Shown one piece after another: positions 16,226 through 24,064 of a DNA stretch of 64,000 bases. The DNA is from Methylobacillus sp. MM3. GTDB taxonomy: Bacteria > Pseudomonadota > Gammaproteobacteria > Burkholderiales > Methylophilaceae. A program made the translations under genes and the position numbers. Below the pieces are notes generated by a model, which worked only from the letters and a program-made list of their open reading frames with translations, made no database searches and was not told where the DNA came from. Position 1 is the stretch's first letter, and every line of letters begins with the position of its first letter. The stretch covers positions 1 through 64,000 of the forward strand of contig NZ_LXTQ01000057.1 in NCBI RefSeq assembly GCF_001645185.1, given 5' to 3'.

Positions 16226-16696
16226 TCATGCTTTCGAAAGGGGCAAGGACGGATTGTCGATCACTCTTCTGAGAACAAAGCTGGTATGGACCCCTGTCAC
16301 ACCTGCAATACGCGTGATCTGATTTAGAAGTAATTCTTGATAGGCATCCATGTCTTTTACGACTACCTTAAGCTGGTAGTCGGACTGCTGCCCGGTAATG
16401 AGCAAGCATTCCAGCACCTCGGGGATTTTGGCAATGGTGGCCTCGAAGTTTGCGAAGCGTTCTGGAGTGTGCTGATCCATCGAAATACCGATCAGCGCCA
16501 AGAGCGATAGTCCGAGTTTCTTTGCATCCAGGACCGCTTTGTAACCGGTGATATACCCTTCTTCTTCCAGCGCGCGTACTCGGCGCAGGCAAGGTGCGGG
16601 TGAAAGCCCGATATGGTCGGACAGATCCTGATTGCTCATTCGGCCATCACTCTGCAATGCCTCCAAAATCATTCTGTCGTATCGATCGATTTCCAT
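16226..16696 (-). CDS. Lrp/AsnC family regulator
   Basis: The 156-aa protein has an N-terminal AsnC helix-turn-helix (DGRMSNQDLSDHIGLSPAPCLRRVRALEEEG) and a RAM effector domain, the usual octamer-forming design that senses amino acids. It is divergent from leuA across an AT-rich gap of about 160 bp. Control of leucine synthesis, and of itself, is a natural guess. Confidence 0.9.
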   Translation of the reverse strand: MEIDRYDRMILEALQSDGRMSNQDLSDHIGLSPAPCLRRVRALEEEGYITGYKAVLDAKKLGLSLLALIGISMDQHTPERFANFEATIAKIPEVLECLLITGQQSDYQLKVVVKDMDAYQELLLNQITRIAGVTGVHTSFVLRRVIDNPSLPLSKA

Positions 16697-16857
16697 ATGG
16701 ATTTCTCTATTAACTAATAGTAAGCAATATTAATTCAATAATTTATTAAATATAGAAATAATATTTCAATATCATGCAAGACTCATCCTGAGTTCGCAAT
16801 AATATTTTCAGGGAAGCATTTAAAATTGCTCCTATTGATTTTCATCTGGAGCTTCTC
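16697..16857. promoter_or_regulatory. AT-rich divergent control region between lrp-like gene and leuA
   Basis: The stretch is strikingly AT-rich compared with the surrounding genes, with repeated AATATT/ATTAAT words, as expected for binding by an Lrp-type protein. Promoters for both divergent genes must lie here. I cannot single out one -35/-10 pair with confidence. Confidence 0.45.
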
Positions 16858-18552
16858 ATGCTGCAGGACCCATCTAAAAAATATCGTCCGTTTACCCCGG
16901 TAGCGCTGCGGGATCGTGAATGGCCAAACAAGGTCATCACCACACCACCCATCTGGATGAGTACTGACTTGCGTGATGGCAATCAGTCGTTGTTTGAGCC
17001 GATGGATGGTGAGAAGAAGATGCGCATGTTCAAGATGCTCTGCCAGATCGGTTTCAAGGAAATCGAGGTGGCTTTCCCTTCGGCATCGCAAACCGACTTT
17101 AATTTTGTTCGTACCCTGATCGAGGAAAAACACATTCCAGAGGATGTGACGATTGAAGTGCTCACTCAGGCGCGTGCGCATCTTATTCGCCGCACCATGG
17201 AGTCCATCAAGGACGCGCGGCGGGTTATCGTGCACGTTTATAACGCGACCTCCCAGCCCTTCAGGGATGTTGTTTTTGGCATGAGCAAAGACGAGGTTAA
17301 AGCCATGGCCGTCAATGCTGTCACCCTCGTCAAGGAATTGTCTGCCGATATGCCGGAAACGGAGGTGGTGCTTGAGTACAGCCCTGAAACATTTACTGCC
17401 ACTGAATTAGAGTTCTCATTGAAAGTCTGCAATGCAGTCACCGCTGCCTGGAACGCCACTCCGGAGCGTAAGGTAATCCTTAACTTGCCGACGACAGTGG
17501 AAGTCGCGACGCCCAACGTCTACGCGGATCAAATCGAATGGATGCACCGGCATCTCGAACGTCGCGATAGCATCATTCTCAGCTTGCATCCCCACAATGA
17601 TCGCGGCACTGCGGTCGCGTCTGCAGAATTAGGCTTGATGGCAGGGGCGGAGCGCCTCGAAGGTTGCTTGTTTGGTAACGGTGAACGTACGGGCAACGTC
17701 GATCTCGTTACGATTGCCCTCAACATGTACACCCAAGGCATCCAGCCGGGGCTCGACTTTTCCGACATCAATGCCATCGGCCGCACAGTCGAAGACTGTA
17801 ATCAGCTGCCGATTCATCCGCGTCATCCGTATGTGGGTGACCTTGTTTTCACGGCCTTCTCCGGCTCTCATCAGGATGCCATCAAGAAGGGATTCGCGGC
17901 TCAAAAGGCAGGCGATCCGTGGAATGTTCCATACCTCCCCATCGATCCGTCAGATCTGGGCCGGAATTACGATTCGGTCATTCGGGTGAATAGCCAGTCA
18001 GGCAAGGGAGGAATAGCGTATTTAATGGAAAGCAAATATGGCATAACCTTGCCGCGGCGCTTGCAGGTTGAATTTTCTGGGGTCGTGCAACAGCACACCG
18101 ATGCCAATGGCGGCGAAGTGAGCGCTTCCGATATCTGGCAACTTTTCTCAGCCACTTACCTCGAACCCGCAGAGCAAGTCCGCTATGGCGGACATCACCT
18201 CTTTGAGCATGGCAATGGCCAGGGCATTCGGCTTTCCATCGAAATCGGAGGCGTTTCTTACTTGCTTACGGGAGAAGGCAATGGGCCTATCGATGCTGCG
18301 ATCCGCGCACTCAGAGGGGCGGATATCGAACTTCAGGTACGCAGTTTCGAAGAGCGATCCATTTCTGCCAGTGTAAACGGTGGGGAAGCAAGTGCCTGCG
18401 CTTTTATCGAGATTGCCGCGCAAGGGCGCGAATTTTACGGGGTGGGCATGGACACCAATATCGTGACTGCATCCATCAAGGCTATCGTCAGTAGTCTCAA
18501 CCGTAGCCACATGGCTTGCACTGCACCGCAGCTCTCAAGGTTGTCGGCCTGA
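16858..18552 (+). CDS. leuA: 2-isopropylmalate synthase (long LeuA2 type)
   Basis: The 564-aa protein matches the long alpha-isopropylmalate synthase class. It has the HMGL-like TIM barrel with [14 protein letters not shown] near residues 40-53, metal-ligand HPHNDRGTA and [13 protein letters not shown], and a C-terminal regulatory (LeuA_dimer) domain. It condenses 2-ketoisovalerate with acetyl-CoA in the first committed step of leucine synthesis, normally under leucine feedback. It stands alone without leuBCD and is divergent from an Lrp-type regulator. Confidence 0.95.
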   Translation: MLQDPSKKYRPFTPVALRDREWPNKVITTPPIWMSTDLRDGNQSLFEPMDGEKKMRMFKMLCQIGFKEIEVAFPSASQTDFNFVRTLIEEKHIPEDVTIEVLTQARAHLIRRTMESIKDARRVIVHVYNATSQPFRDVVFGMSKDEVKAMAVNAVTLVKELSADMPETEVVLEYSPETFTATELEFSLKVCNAVTAAWNATPERKVILNLPTTVEVATPNVYADQIEWMHRHLERRDSIILSLHPHNDRGTAVASAELGLMAGAERLEGCLFGNGERTGNVDLVTIALNMYTQGIQPGLDFSDINAIGRTVEDCNQLPIHPRHPYVGDLVFTAFSGSHQDAIKKGFAAQKAGDPWNVPYLPIDPSDLGRNYDSVIRVNSQSGKGGIAYLMESKYGITLPRRLQVEFSGVVQQHTDANGGEVSASDIWQLFSATYLEPAEQVRYGGHHLFEHGNGQGIRLSIEIGGVSYLLTGEGNGPIDAAIRALRGADIELQVRSFEERSISASVNGGEASACAFIEIAAQGREFYGVGMDTNIVTASIKAIVSSLNRSHMACTAPQLSRLSA

Positions 18553-18558
18553 GCAAGC

Positions 18559-19470
18559 TTAATTTGCGGTTCGATCCCAGTAGGGTTCTGCACCGATATG
18601 CGCCACCAGGAAATCAATGAAAACCCTGGTTTTGTTCGGCAGATGCCGGGTTGGCGGGTACATGGCGTAGACGTGACGCTCCACCGGAATGTATTCCGAC
18701 AGCACGGCCTGCAGCTTTCCTTCCTGAAGATCCTTGCCGATGATGAAGGTGGGCAGCAGCCCCATGCCCAAGCCACCCAGCACGGCCTGTGAAAGTGCCT
18801 CGTCATCGTCGACGTGAAGCGGGCCGTTAACGGCAACGGAAATTTCCCCATCGGGGCCGGTAAATCGCCAGCGCCCTTGTTCGCCGGATCGGGTGTAATC
18901 CAGGCAGTTGTGCATGACCAGGTCAGTCGGCGTATGCGGGATGCCGCGCCGGCGGAAGTAGCCTGGGGTCGCGCACAGTTTTCGCCTCACGGGGGCCAGT
19001 TTGCGCGCAACCAGGTGCTGAGGCGGGTCGCCCGTAACCTGAATGGCTATGTCGTATCCTTCTTCTGCAAGATCGACCCAGCGGTCGGTGATTGTCAGAT
19101 CCACTTTCAAGCCAGGATATTTGGGAAGAAATTCAGCCAGGGCCGGTGCAACATGGAGCGTTCCAAAAGCAACCGAGGCACTGACGCGCAGGGTACCGCG
19201 CGGCTCCGTCATCAGGCTGGCAACGAGGTTTTCGGCTTCGGCTGCCTCCTCAATGATACGGCTGCCGTATTCGGCGATGACCGCGCCGACTTCGGTCAGG
19301 CTCAGGTGGCGCGTTGTGCGGTTCAGCAGGCGGGCGCCGAGCGCAAGTTCCAGTTTGGCGACTGCCTTGCTCACGGCTGAGCGGGAGGTAGACAGGCGCC
19401 GGGCAGCTTCAGCGAAGCTTCCCGACTCCACGACGCGCGCGAATATGGCAATCAGATTTAGATCAAGCAT
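18559..19470 (-). CDS. LysR family transcriptional regulator
   Basis: The 303-aa protein has the LysR N-terminal helix-turn-helix (FARVVESGSFAEAARRLSTSRSAVSKAVAKLE, starting near residue 8) and a substrate-binding C-terminal domain. It closely resembles the CrgA/AaeR-like group (RLLNRTTRHLSLTEVG). I start at MLDLNL at 19470, the typical LysR start; an in-frame ATG at 19524 adds 18 residues. It is convergent with leuA and divergent from rnk, and its target is not evident. Confidence 0.88.
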   Translation of the reverse strand: MLDLNLIAIFARVVESGSFAEAARRLSTSRSAVSKAVAKLELALGARLLNRTTRHLSLTEVGAVIAEYGSRIIEEAAEAENLVASLMTEPRGTLRVSASVAFGTLHVAPALAEFLPKYPGLKVDLTITDRWVDLAEEGYDIAIQVTGDPPQHLVARKLAPVRRKLCATPGYFRRRGIPHTPTDLVMHNCLDYTRSGEQGRWRFTGPDGEISVAVNGPLHVDDDEALSQAVLGGLGMGLLPTFIIGKDLQEGKLQAVLSEYIPVERHVYAMYPPTRHLPNKTRVFIDFLVAHIGAEPYWDRTAN

Positions 19471-19571
19471 GCTGAATATCGGGATAAGTTTGCTGATGAA
19501 AGATTGTTGCCATATTGGATACATTGTAATTCGAAATTCAATGCTAATCAGTATGCGCGGGCTTGGGTACC

Positions 19572-20012
19572 ATGCAGCTGATGACGACTACGAATACACA
19601 ATACCTTTCTGCGCTTGAACTCAGGAAACCCATGGATGCCGAGGCATTGATCGTGTCTATGCCCGATTATGTCAGACTGCGGGAAATCGCCCGAGACCTT
19701 GAATTGGGCGATGAGCTAGATCGGGCGATTGTCGTCCCGGCAGATCGCATGCCCGTCAATGTCGTCACCATGCATTCTCGCCTGATTTATATCGATGAAA
19801 GCACGGATACGCGGCGAGAGGTTGAGCTTGTCTATCCGGATGAGGCCAATCCTCCGGCAGGGAAGATATCGGTATTGGCTCCGGTGGGGAGCGCATTGCT
19901 GGGACTTTCCGTTGGCCAGTCGATCGATTGGGTATTCCCGGAGGGCAAGTCTCATCGCCTGCGCGTTGAGCGCATTGTTTTTCACCCCCGGCAACGTAGC
20001 GAAGATGGCTGA
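19572..20012 (+). CDS. rnk: Regulator of nucleoside diphosphate kinase (Rnk)
   Basis: This 146-aa protein has an N-terminal coiled segment (YVRLREIARDLE) and a C-terminal GreA/GreB-like domain with VELVYPDEANPPAGKISVLAPVGSALLG, the hallmark of Rnk. Rnk binds RNA polymerase in the secondary channel like GreA but lacks the acidic coiled-coil tip, and affects nucleoside diphosphate kinase levels. In-frame starts exist at 19572 and 19581; no strong ribosome site decides between them. Confidence 0.85.
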   Translation: MQLMTTTNTQYLSALELRKPMDAEALIVSMPDYVRLREIARDLELGDELDRAIVVPADRMPVNVVTMHSRLIYIDESTDTRREVELVYPDEANPPAGKISVLAPVGSALLGLSVGQSIDWVFPEGKSHRLRVERIVFHPRQRSEDG

Positions 20013-20049
20013 TGTGCAATCAGGCTTTTGCGCATGCGCAGCGCGCGTT

Positions 20050-20622
20050 TTATATTTTTCTGAACCCAACCACCCATACCCAGGGATTGCTTTCCCACGA
20101 CCCCGCTCCATGCAGCGACTCCCAAACCGCTCGATACAAGTCGGTCGGGACGAGTAAATCCTCGTCCTCTTCATCCGCAAGAAAATCTTCTGCCGGCGTA
20201 TTGCCGTATATGGCCCGTATGCCTTCCGCGATCACATCCGATTCGCTGATGTCTTGCAATCGCTGAAGCCGCACATGGGTAATTTCCAGCTCGATGCGGC
20301 TGGCCCAGCGGGGCATGAAAATCCCATGGCGTAATTTGCCCGGCTTGAACTCGGCGTGGCTGTAATGCAGATCGGCTTCGTAGCGCAACGGGCTATCGCG
20401 GGGGAGTTCACCCGGCTGTCTGGCGTCATGTTCCTTCAAGGTCCGCCAGGCTTCGCGTACCCATAATCTGTCGCCGGGTTGGCCATAAGGGCAAGCGGCG
20501 AGGCCGGGCAGATCGTTCGGGTCGGCAGGCTGGTGTTTAAGCTTGCGACGTGTCTGGGCTTTGATGCCGGCCAGCAAGGCGAGCACCATGGGTTTGCTGA
20601 AGACAATGCCGCGCTGGGTCAT
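20050..20622 (-). CDS. ASCH-like, phage-type hypothetical protein
   Basis: The 190-aa protein resembles ASCH/PUA-like proteins common in prophages. Recognisable blocks are KPMVLALLAGIKAQTRRK (about 10-27), PYGQPGDRLWVREAWRTL, FMPRWASRIELEITHVRLQRLQDIS and a C-terminal WESNPWVWVVGFRKI. ASCH domains are thought to bind RNA or nucleotides; no role is proven for this subfamily. I use the ATG at 20622, which follows GGAGG. No other phage genes lie nearby. Confidence 0.72.
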   Translation of the reverse strand: MTQRGIVFSKPMVLALLAGIKAQTRRKLKHQPADPNDLPGLAACPYGQPGDRLWVREAWRTLKEHDARQPGELPRDSPLRYEADLHYSHAEFKPGKLRHGIFMPRWASRIELEITHVRLQRLQDISESDVIAEGIRAIYGNTPAEDFLADEEDEDLLVPTDLYRAVWESLHGAGSWESNPWVWVVGFRKI

Positions 20623-20807
20623 GGGTGCGCCTCCGTTCTGCCCGGGATCATGGTTCGGCCGCGTGGACTGCATAGGGTAAAGATGGGATATGTCCATTTG
20701 ATTTTGCTGTTTTCGCTCAAGGCTGCCCAAATTCGGTCGTAAATGATGGGTTCTTGTTGGACAAGCATTGCGACGAATTGCTGCATGGTTTTGTGAGATG
20801 TATCCAT
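20619..20807 (-). CDS. Possible 62-aa protein overlapping the ASCH-like gene
   Basis: A short frame (MDTSHKTMQQFVAMLVQQ..., 62 aa) ends in an ATGA overlap with the start of the ASCH-like gene, the kind of coupling seen for real gene pairs. The segment PIIYDRIWAALSENSKIKW faintly recalls the start of DUF1810 proteins, which are about twice as long, so it could be a decayed remnant. No ribosome site is obvious. Treat as tentative. Confidence 0.3.
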   Translation of the reverse strand: MDTSHKTMQQFVAMLVQQEPIIYDRIWAALSENSKIKWTYPIFTLCSPRGRTMIPGRTEAHP

Positions 20808-20911
20808 TGACGTTGTTACGGCAGCGATGAATGATTGTCCGATTTGGGATATTGTTATGCGATACACATAAATTCGCACCGCTGTGCGATCAAAAAAACG
20901 GGGAGAACGGG

Positions 20912-21532
20912 GTGGATTTGACTACGCTGGGGTTGCCGATAAGGGGATTGGTGCAAACGGACGAAGAAGGCCGGGATAACAATGTCTTGCCGCGCATTGA
21001 AATGGTGGATGGCCTGACGCGCGTTTTCCATCGCGAATTCTTCAATATGCAGTATGAAACTCAATGGCAGATCGCGGCCAGAAAGCAGGATGACCTCGCG
21101 CTGTTTATCATCGATGTGGATGAGTTCAATGCATTCAATGCCCTGGATCGTCGATCCGGGGATTATGCCCTGCAAAAAATCGCGAAGGCGCTGAGCCTGC
21201 TCTTTCGGCGCGCCACCGATTTCGTTGCGCGATATGAAGGCGATCGATTCGTCGTTCTCGCGATGGAAATGTCGGAAGCACAGGCCAGGATACATGCCCT
21301 GCGTGTCTGCGACCGCGTGCAATCCCTGCGCATTCTCAACCGACAGACGCAGCAGTATTTATCGGTGTGTGTGGGCTATGTGGCCGGAGTGCCGCACGCG
21401 GACCAAACGCCGCAGCACATGCTGGAAATTGCCGCCAATAATCTCAAGCTCGCCAAATCCTTGGGCAAAGGCATAATGCACGGCTCTGAAGCGATCAGCC
21501 TGTCTGAAAACGGAGTGTGCCTCGCGGAGTAA
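20912..21532 (+). CDS. Degenerate GGDEF-domain protein with retained RxxD I-site
   Basis: The 206-aa protein is a stand-alone diguanylate-cyclase fold (DGLTRVFHREFF, IIDVDEFNAFNALDRRSGDYAL). The active-site signature GGDEF is replaced by EGDRF (residues 109-113), which removes catalytic residues and should abolish synthesis. The inhibitory site RATD lies at residues 100-103, with the five-residue spacing to the signature seen in active enzymes, so it may bind c-di-GMP as an effector. There is no membrane segment or sensor domain. Start is GTG at 20912 with GGGGAG upstream. Confidence 0.82.
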   Translation: MDLTTLGLPIRGLVQTDEEGRDNNVLPRIEMVDGLTRVFHREFFNMQYETQWQIAARKQDDLALFIIDVDEFNAFNALDRRSGDYALQKIAKALSLLFRRATDFVARYEGDRFVVLAMEMSEAQARIHALRVCDRVQSLRILNRQTQQYLSVCVGYVAGVPHADQTPQHMLEIAANNLKLAKSLGKGIMHGSEAISLSENGVCLAE

Positions 21533-21572
21533 ACGTCGCAGGGCAGCGTTGCGCGGTTCGGTAGGGTAGCCG

Positions 21573-21905
21573 TCAGGCGGGGACAAACGCTTTTTTCATC
21601 GCCGCGCCGATGGATTCGGCACTATCGGGCCGAACCAGGCGTTCCATTTCTTCGCCATTGCGCATGAAAATCAGCGTCGGCCAGAGCTTGACTCCAAACA
21701 GGCGCCCCAGCCGCCGGCCTTTTCCATCTTCGATCTTGAGATGCCGCACGCCGCTGTAATTCGACAAGGCAGCTTCAAGCAAAGGCTGCATCTCGCGACA
21801 ATATCCACACCACGGCGCGCCGAATTCCAGCACGAGCGGTTCGGTCAGAGCGTCGATTTCGGCGCGGCTCGGTTCCCTGGCGGCGTATTGGCGGTTTATA
21901 TCCAT
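21573..21905 (-). CDS. Thioredoxin-like protein
   Basis: The 110-aa protein has the thioredoxin fold with active site APWCGYC (about residues 30-36), cis-proline region VKLWPTLIFMRNG and a C-terminal helix. Active-site CGYC differs from the CGPC of housekeeping thioredoxin, so partner range may differ. No signal peptide, so cytoplasmic. It lies directly after the acidic duplicated protein gene, 32 bp downstream, likely as an operon. I start at MDINRQ rather than an upstream in-frame ATG at 21941. Confidence 0.85.
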   Translation of the reverse strand: MDINRQYAAREPSRAEIDALTEPLVLEFGAPWCGYCREMQPLLEAALSNYSGVRHLKIEDGKGRRLGRLFGVKLWPTLIFMRNGEEMERLVRPDSAESIGAAMKKAFVPA

Positions 21906-21937
21906 CGCGCCATTACAGCATCTTCGCGCGTGCCATG

Positions 21938-22435
21938 TCACTCATAGCGTATCAAGTCTTCGGCGAGCATGTCCGGGCCATGGCGTTCGATGAGGAAGTC
22001 GAGCTCTGCGAGCAGGGCGTCGTCCTCGTCTTCGTCCAGCACGCCTTCGCCTATCAGGCGGTTTGAAAGGCCGGAGCTGAGGGCGGTACGAATGTCGGCA
22101 AGTGTGGGCGCTTCGTGGTTGTCGTCATTGAGAGAAATGTCGATCACTCGCGACAGGGCTTCGCTGGCGTAGGTACGGATAAAGTCGATGGCGGGCGCAT
22201 CGGCGCCGTATTCCTCGATGAGGGCGTCCAACTCGTCCAGATGGGACTCGTCGGGATCGAATTGATGCAGACGTTCGCTTTCTATGAGCGAACTCGGCAA
22301 CATGCCTTCGATGAAGTCGCGAATATCGCCCAGGGTGACGGTGGTCTCGATATTCGAGTCATTCACCCGGCTTTCGATGAATGCCGAAAGCTCGGGCCCG
22401 ACCCGGGCGGCGGCATCAATGGGATTGCGTATCAT
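21938..22435 (-). CDS. Acidic protein made of two related repeats, unknown function
   Basis: The 165-aa protein contains two copies of a roughly 75-residue unit. Repeat 1 has TLGDIRDFIEGMLPSSLIES and LDELDALIEEYGADAPAIDF. Repeat 2 has TLADIRTALSSGLSNRLIGE and LAELDFLIERHGPDMLAEDL. The protein is strongly acidic and predicted helical, without signal or membrane segment. A good AAGGAG site precedes the ATG at 22435. I do not recognise the family. It is transcribed with the thioredoxin-like gene and away from the siderophore operon. Confidence 0.75.
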   Translation of the reverse strand: MIRNPIDAAARVGPELSAFIESRVNDSNIETTVTLGDIRDFIEGMLPSSLIESERLHQFDPDESHLDELDALIEEYGADAPAIDFIRTYASEALSRVIDISLNDDNHEAPTLADIRTALSSGLSNRLIGEGVLDEDEDDALLAELDFLIERHGPDMLAEDLIRYE

Positions 22436-22855
22436 GTCAATTCTCCTTTTACGCATCGTTATACCTGTTCCGACAGGGCGTTTCACGAGGAATTCCCGAG
22501 TCGCTATATCGCCAGCCGGCTTTAAGGCAAGCCTCCATTCGGACTAAAGAATCTCGGGATATTCTTGGCGCATTAAGATTGATAATGATTCTCATTAATA
22601 TTATAGTTGTTCTCGCACGGACGGTTTATTCCAGCCGCGCATAGCCAGCCCCCCTGCCTTTTCAAAACAGGGAATCCGCCAGCCATGAACGCCCGCTTCA
22701 ATGCGCGCAATGATCGAGTGGCACGGTTTCCCGGTATTGCAAGCTTCACCGCATACGCGTCATGGCCCTGCCGCTCCTCTCAAAAAACAACAAACCTTGG
22801 GCTGATCCGCCGCAGTCGCCTGCCCGGACAGCCCAATGCCCGAAAGAGGATGCAT
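22436..22855. other. Leader region of the siderophore operon
   Basis: This 420-bp gap separates the acidic repeat protein from the first siderophore gene. It holds the Fur box and promoter near 22581-22607, then a leader of about 250 nt whose frame is open into the first siderophore gene. I see no ribosome site before 22844 and no clear riboswitch or attenuator. Confidence 0.55.
22581..22607 (+). promoter_or_regulatory. Fur box and promoter of the siderophore operon
   Basis: GATAATGATTCTCATTAAT at 22581-22599 is close to the consensus 19-bp Fur box. A TTGATA -35 (22580-22585) and TATAGT -10 (22602-22607) spaced by 16 bp overlap it, so iron-loaded Fur would block transcription of the genes to the right. 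Confidence 0.85.
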
Positions 22856-24064
22856 ATGCAAGAAATAATCATGCTGGCTCACGTGCCGACGGATTCGGTG
22901 AACGAAGGCTTCATACCCGCTGCGGCAAAACTGGAGCGACCGGTCGTACTGCTGACCGATCATGCGGAAGCGCATCGCCAATATTTCGGTCAATCTGATC
23001 GTATGGCTTACCCAGCCGAGATCATCGCCTGCGATGTCTTTAATCCCCTGGCCGTGATGGGTGCGGTCACGTGTCGTGCTCAACGGCCGGCGGCGATTTT
23101 TTCGAACAGCGATCATCTGCAGGCCAGCACGGCCATCGCCGCAGCGTATTTCGATGTACCTCGCAAGAGTTGGCGGGCGGCTTACCGGGCGAAAAACAAG
23201 GCTGAGATGCGCACGGCGTTGCAGAGGAGCGGCGTCGACATGCTATGGCACGCGGTGGTTTGCCATCCTGAACGCCTGGCGGAAGTGATCGACACGGTGC
23301 CCTTCCCATGCATCGTCAAGCCACGCGAGGGCGTGGCCAGCCTGCAGGTTTCGCTGTGCCGGGACCGGGCGGCGCTCGAGTCGCAGTGCCAGCGCCTGTG
23401 GGCGGAGCAGCCGGGTTATCCCTTGCTGCTGGAGGAATATATCGACGGTCCGCTCTACACGCTTGAAACGCTGGGTGACGGCAAAGCGCTGCACGTGCTG
23501 GGAGGGTTCCAGGTCGCGCTTTCGCCGCCGCCCGTTTTCATCGAACTGGAAGCGCGCTGGGGCACGGGGCTGCCGGCGGACATCGAGCAGCAGGTGGTGG
23601 ACATGATCCGCGCGCTCGGCGTCGGCTTCGGCGCGTGCCATACCGAATTCGTGCTGACCGAGTCCGGCCCGCGGCTGATTGAAGTCAATTACCGCTGCAT
23701 CGGCGATTACCGCGAGTTTCTGCTGCAGGAAACATTGGGCATCCCGCTGTTCGAGCAGGTGCTGCGGCTCTACCTCGGCGAATCGCTGTCGCCGCTCGAC
23801 CTTGCTTCCAATGCCGCGGTGATCCGCTATTTCACCGCCTGCTCGCCAGGCCAGCTCATCGGCATGCCGCAGGCTTTCGCCAGCCATGCCGAAGGCATGC
23901 GCCTCAGTTACAAGCCGCTACGCCGCATCGGCGAAGCGCTCAGCCTGACCCATTCCAACAAGGATTATCTCGGTGTGCTGCGCGGCATCGGTGCCGATAT
24001 CGACGCGCTGACGCGCGAAATGGATCGCGTCAGCCAGAGCCTTGCCTGGGAGATCGCGGCATGA
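22856..24064 (+). CDS. pvsA: ATP-grasp ligase, vibrioferrin-type siderophore biosynthesis (PvsA-like)
   Basis: The 402-aa protein is an ATP-grasp enzyme: nucleotide-binding and grasp segments around VPFPCIVKPREGVASLQVSL and LLLEEYIDGPLYTLETLGDG, and the metal-binding end TESGPRLIEVNYRC. ATP-grasp ligases join a carboxylate to an amine through an acyl phosphate. It opens a Fur-controlled operon in the order ATP-grasp, NIS synthetase, MFS, NIS synthetase, PLP decarboxylase, as in pvsABCDE for vibrioferrin. I choose the ATG at 22856, which has AAGAGG 6 bases upstream; in-frame ATGs at 22850 and 22685 exist. It overlaps the next gene by 4 bp. Confidence 0.8.
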   Translation: MQEIIMLAHVPTDSVNEGFIPAAAKLERPVVLLTDHAEAHRQYFGQSDRMAYPAEIIACDVFNPLAVMGAVTCRAQRPAAIFSNSDHLQASTAIAAAYFDVPRKSWRAAYRAKNKAEMRTALQRSGVDMLWHAVVCHPERLAEVIDTVPFPCIVKPREGVASLQVSLCRDRAALESQCQRLWAEQPGYPLLLEEYIDGPLYTLETLGDGKALHVLGGFQVALSPPPVFIELEARWGTGLPADIEQQVVDMIRALGVGFGACHTEFVLTESGPRLIEVNYRCIGDYREFLLQETLGIPLFEQVLRLYLGESLSPLDLASNAAVIRYFTACSPGQLIGMPQAFASHAEGMRLSYKPLRRIGEALSLTHSNKDYLGVLRGIGADIDALTREMDRVSQSLAWEIAA

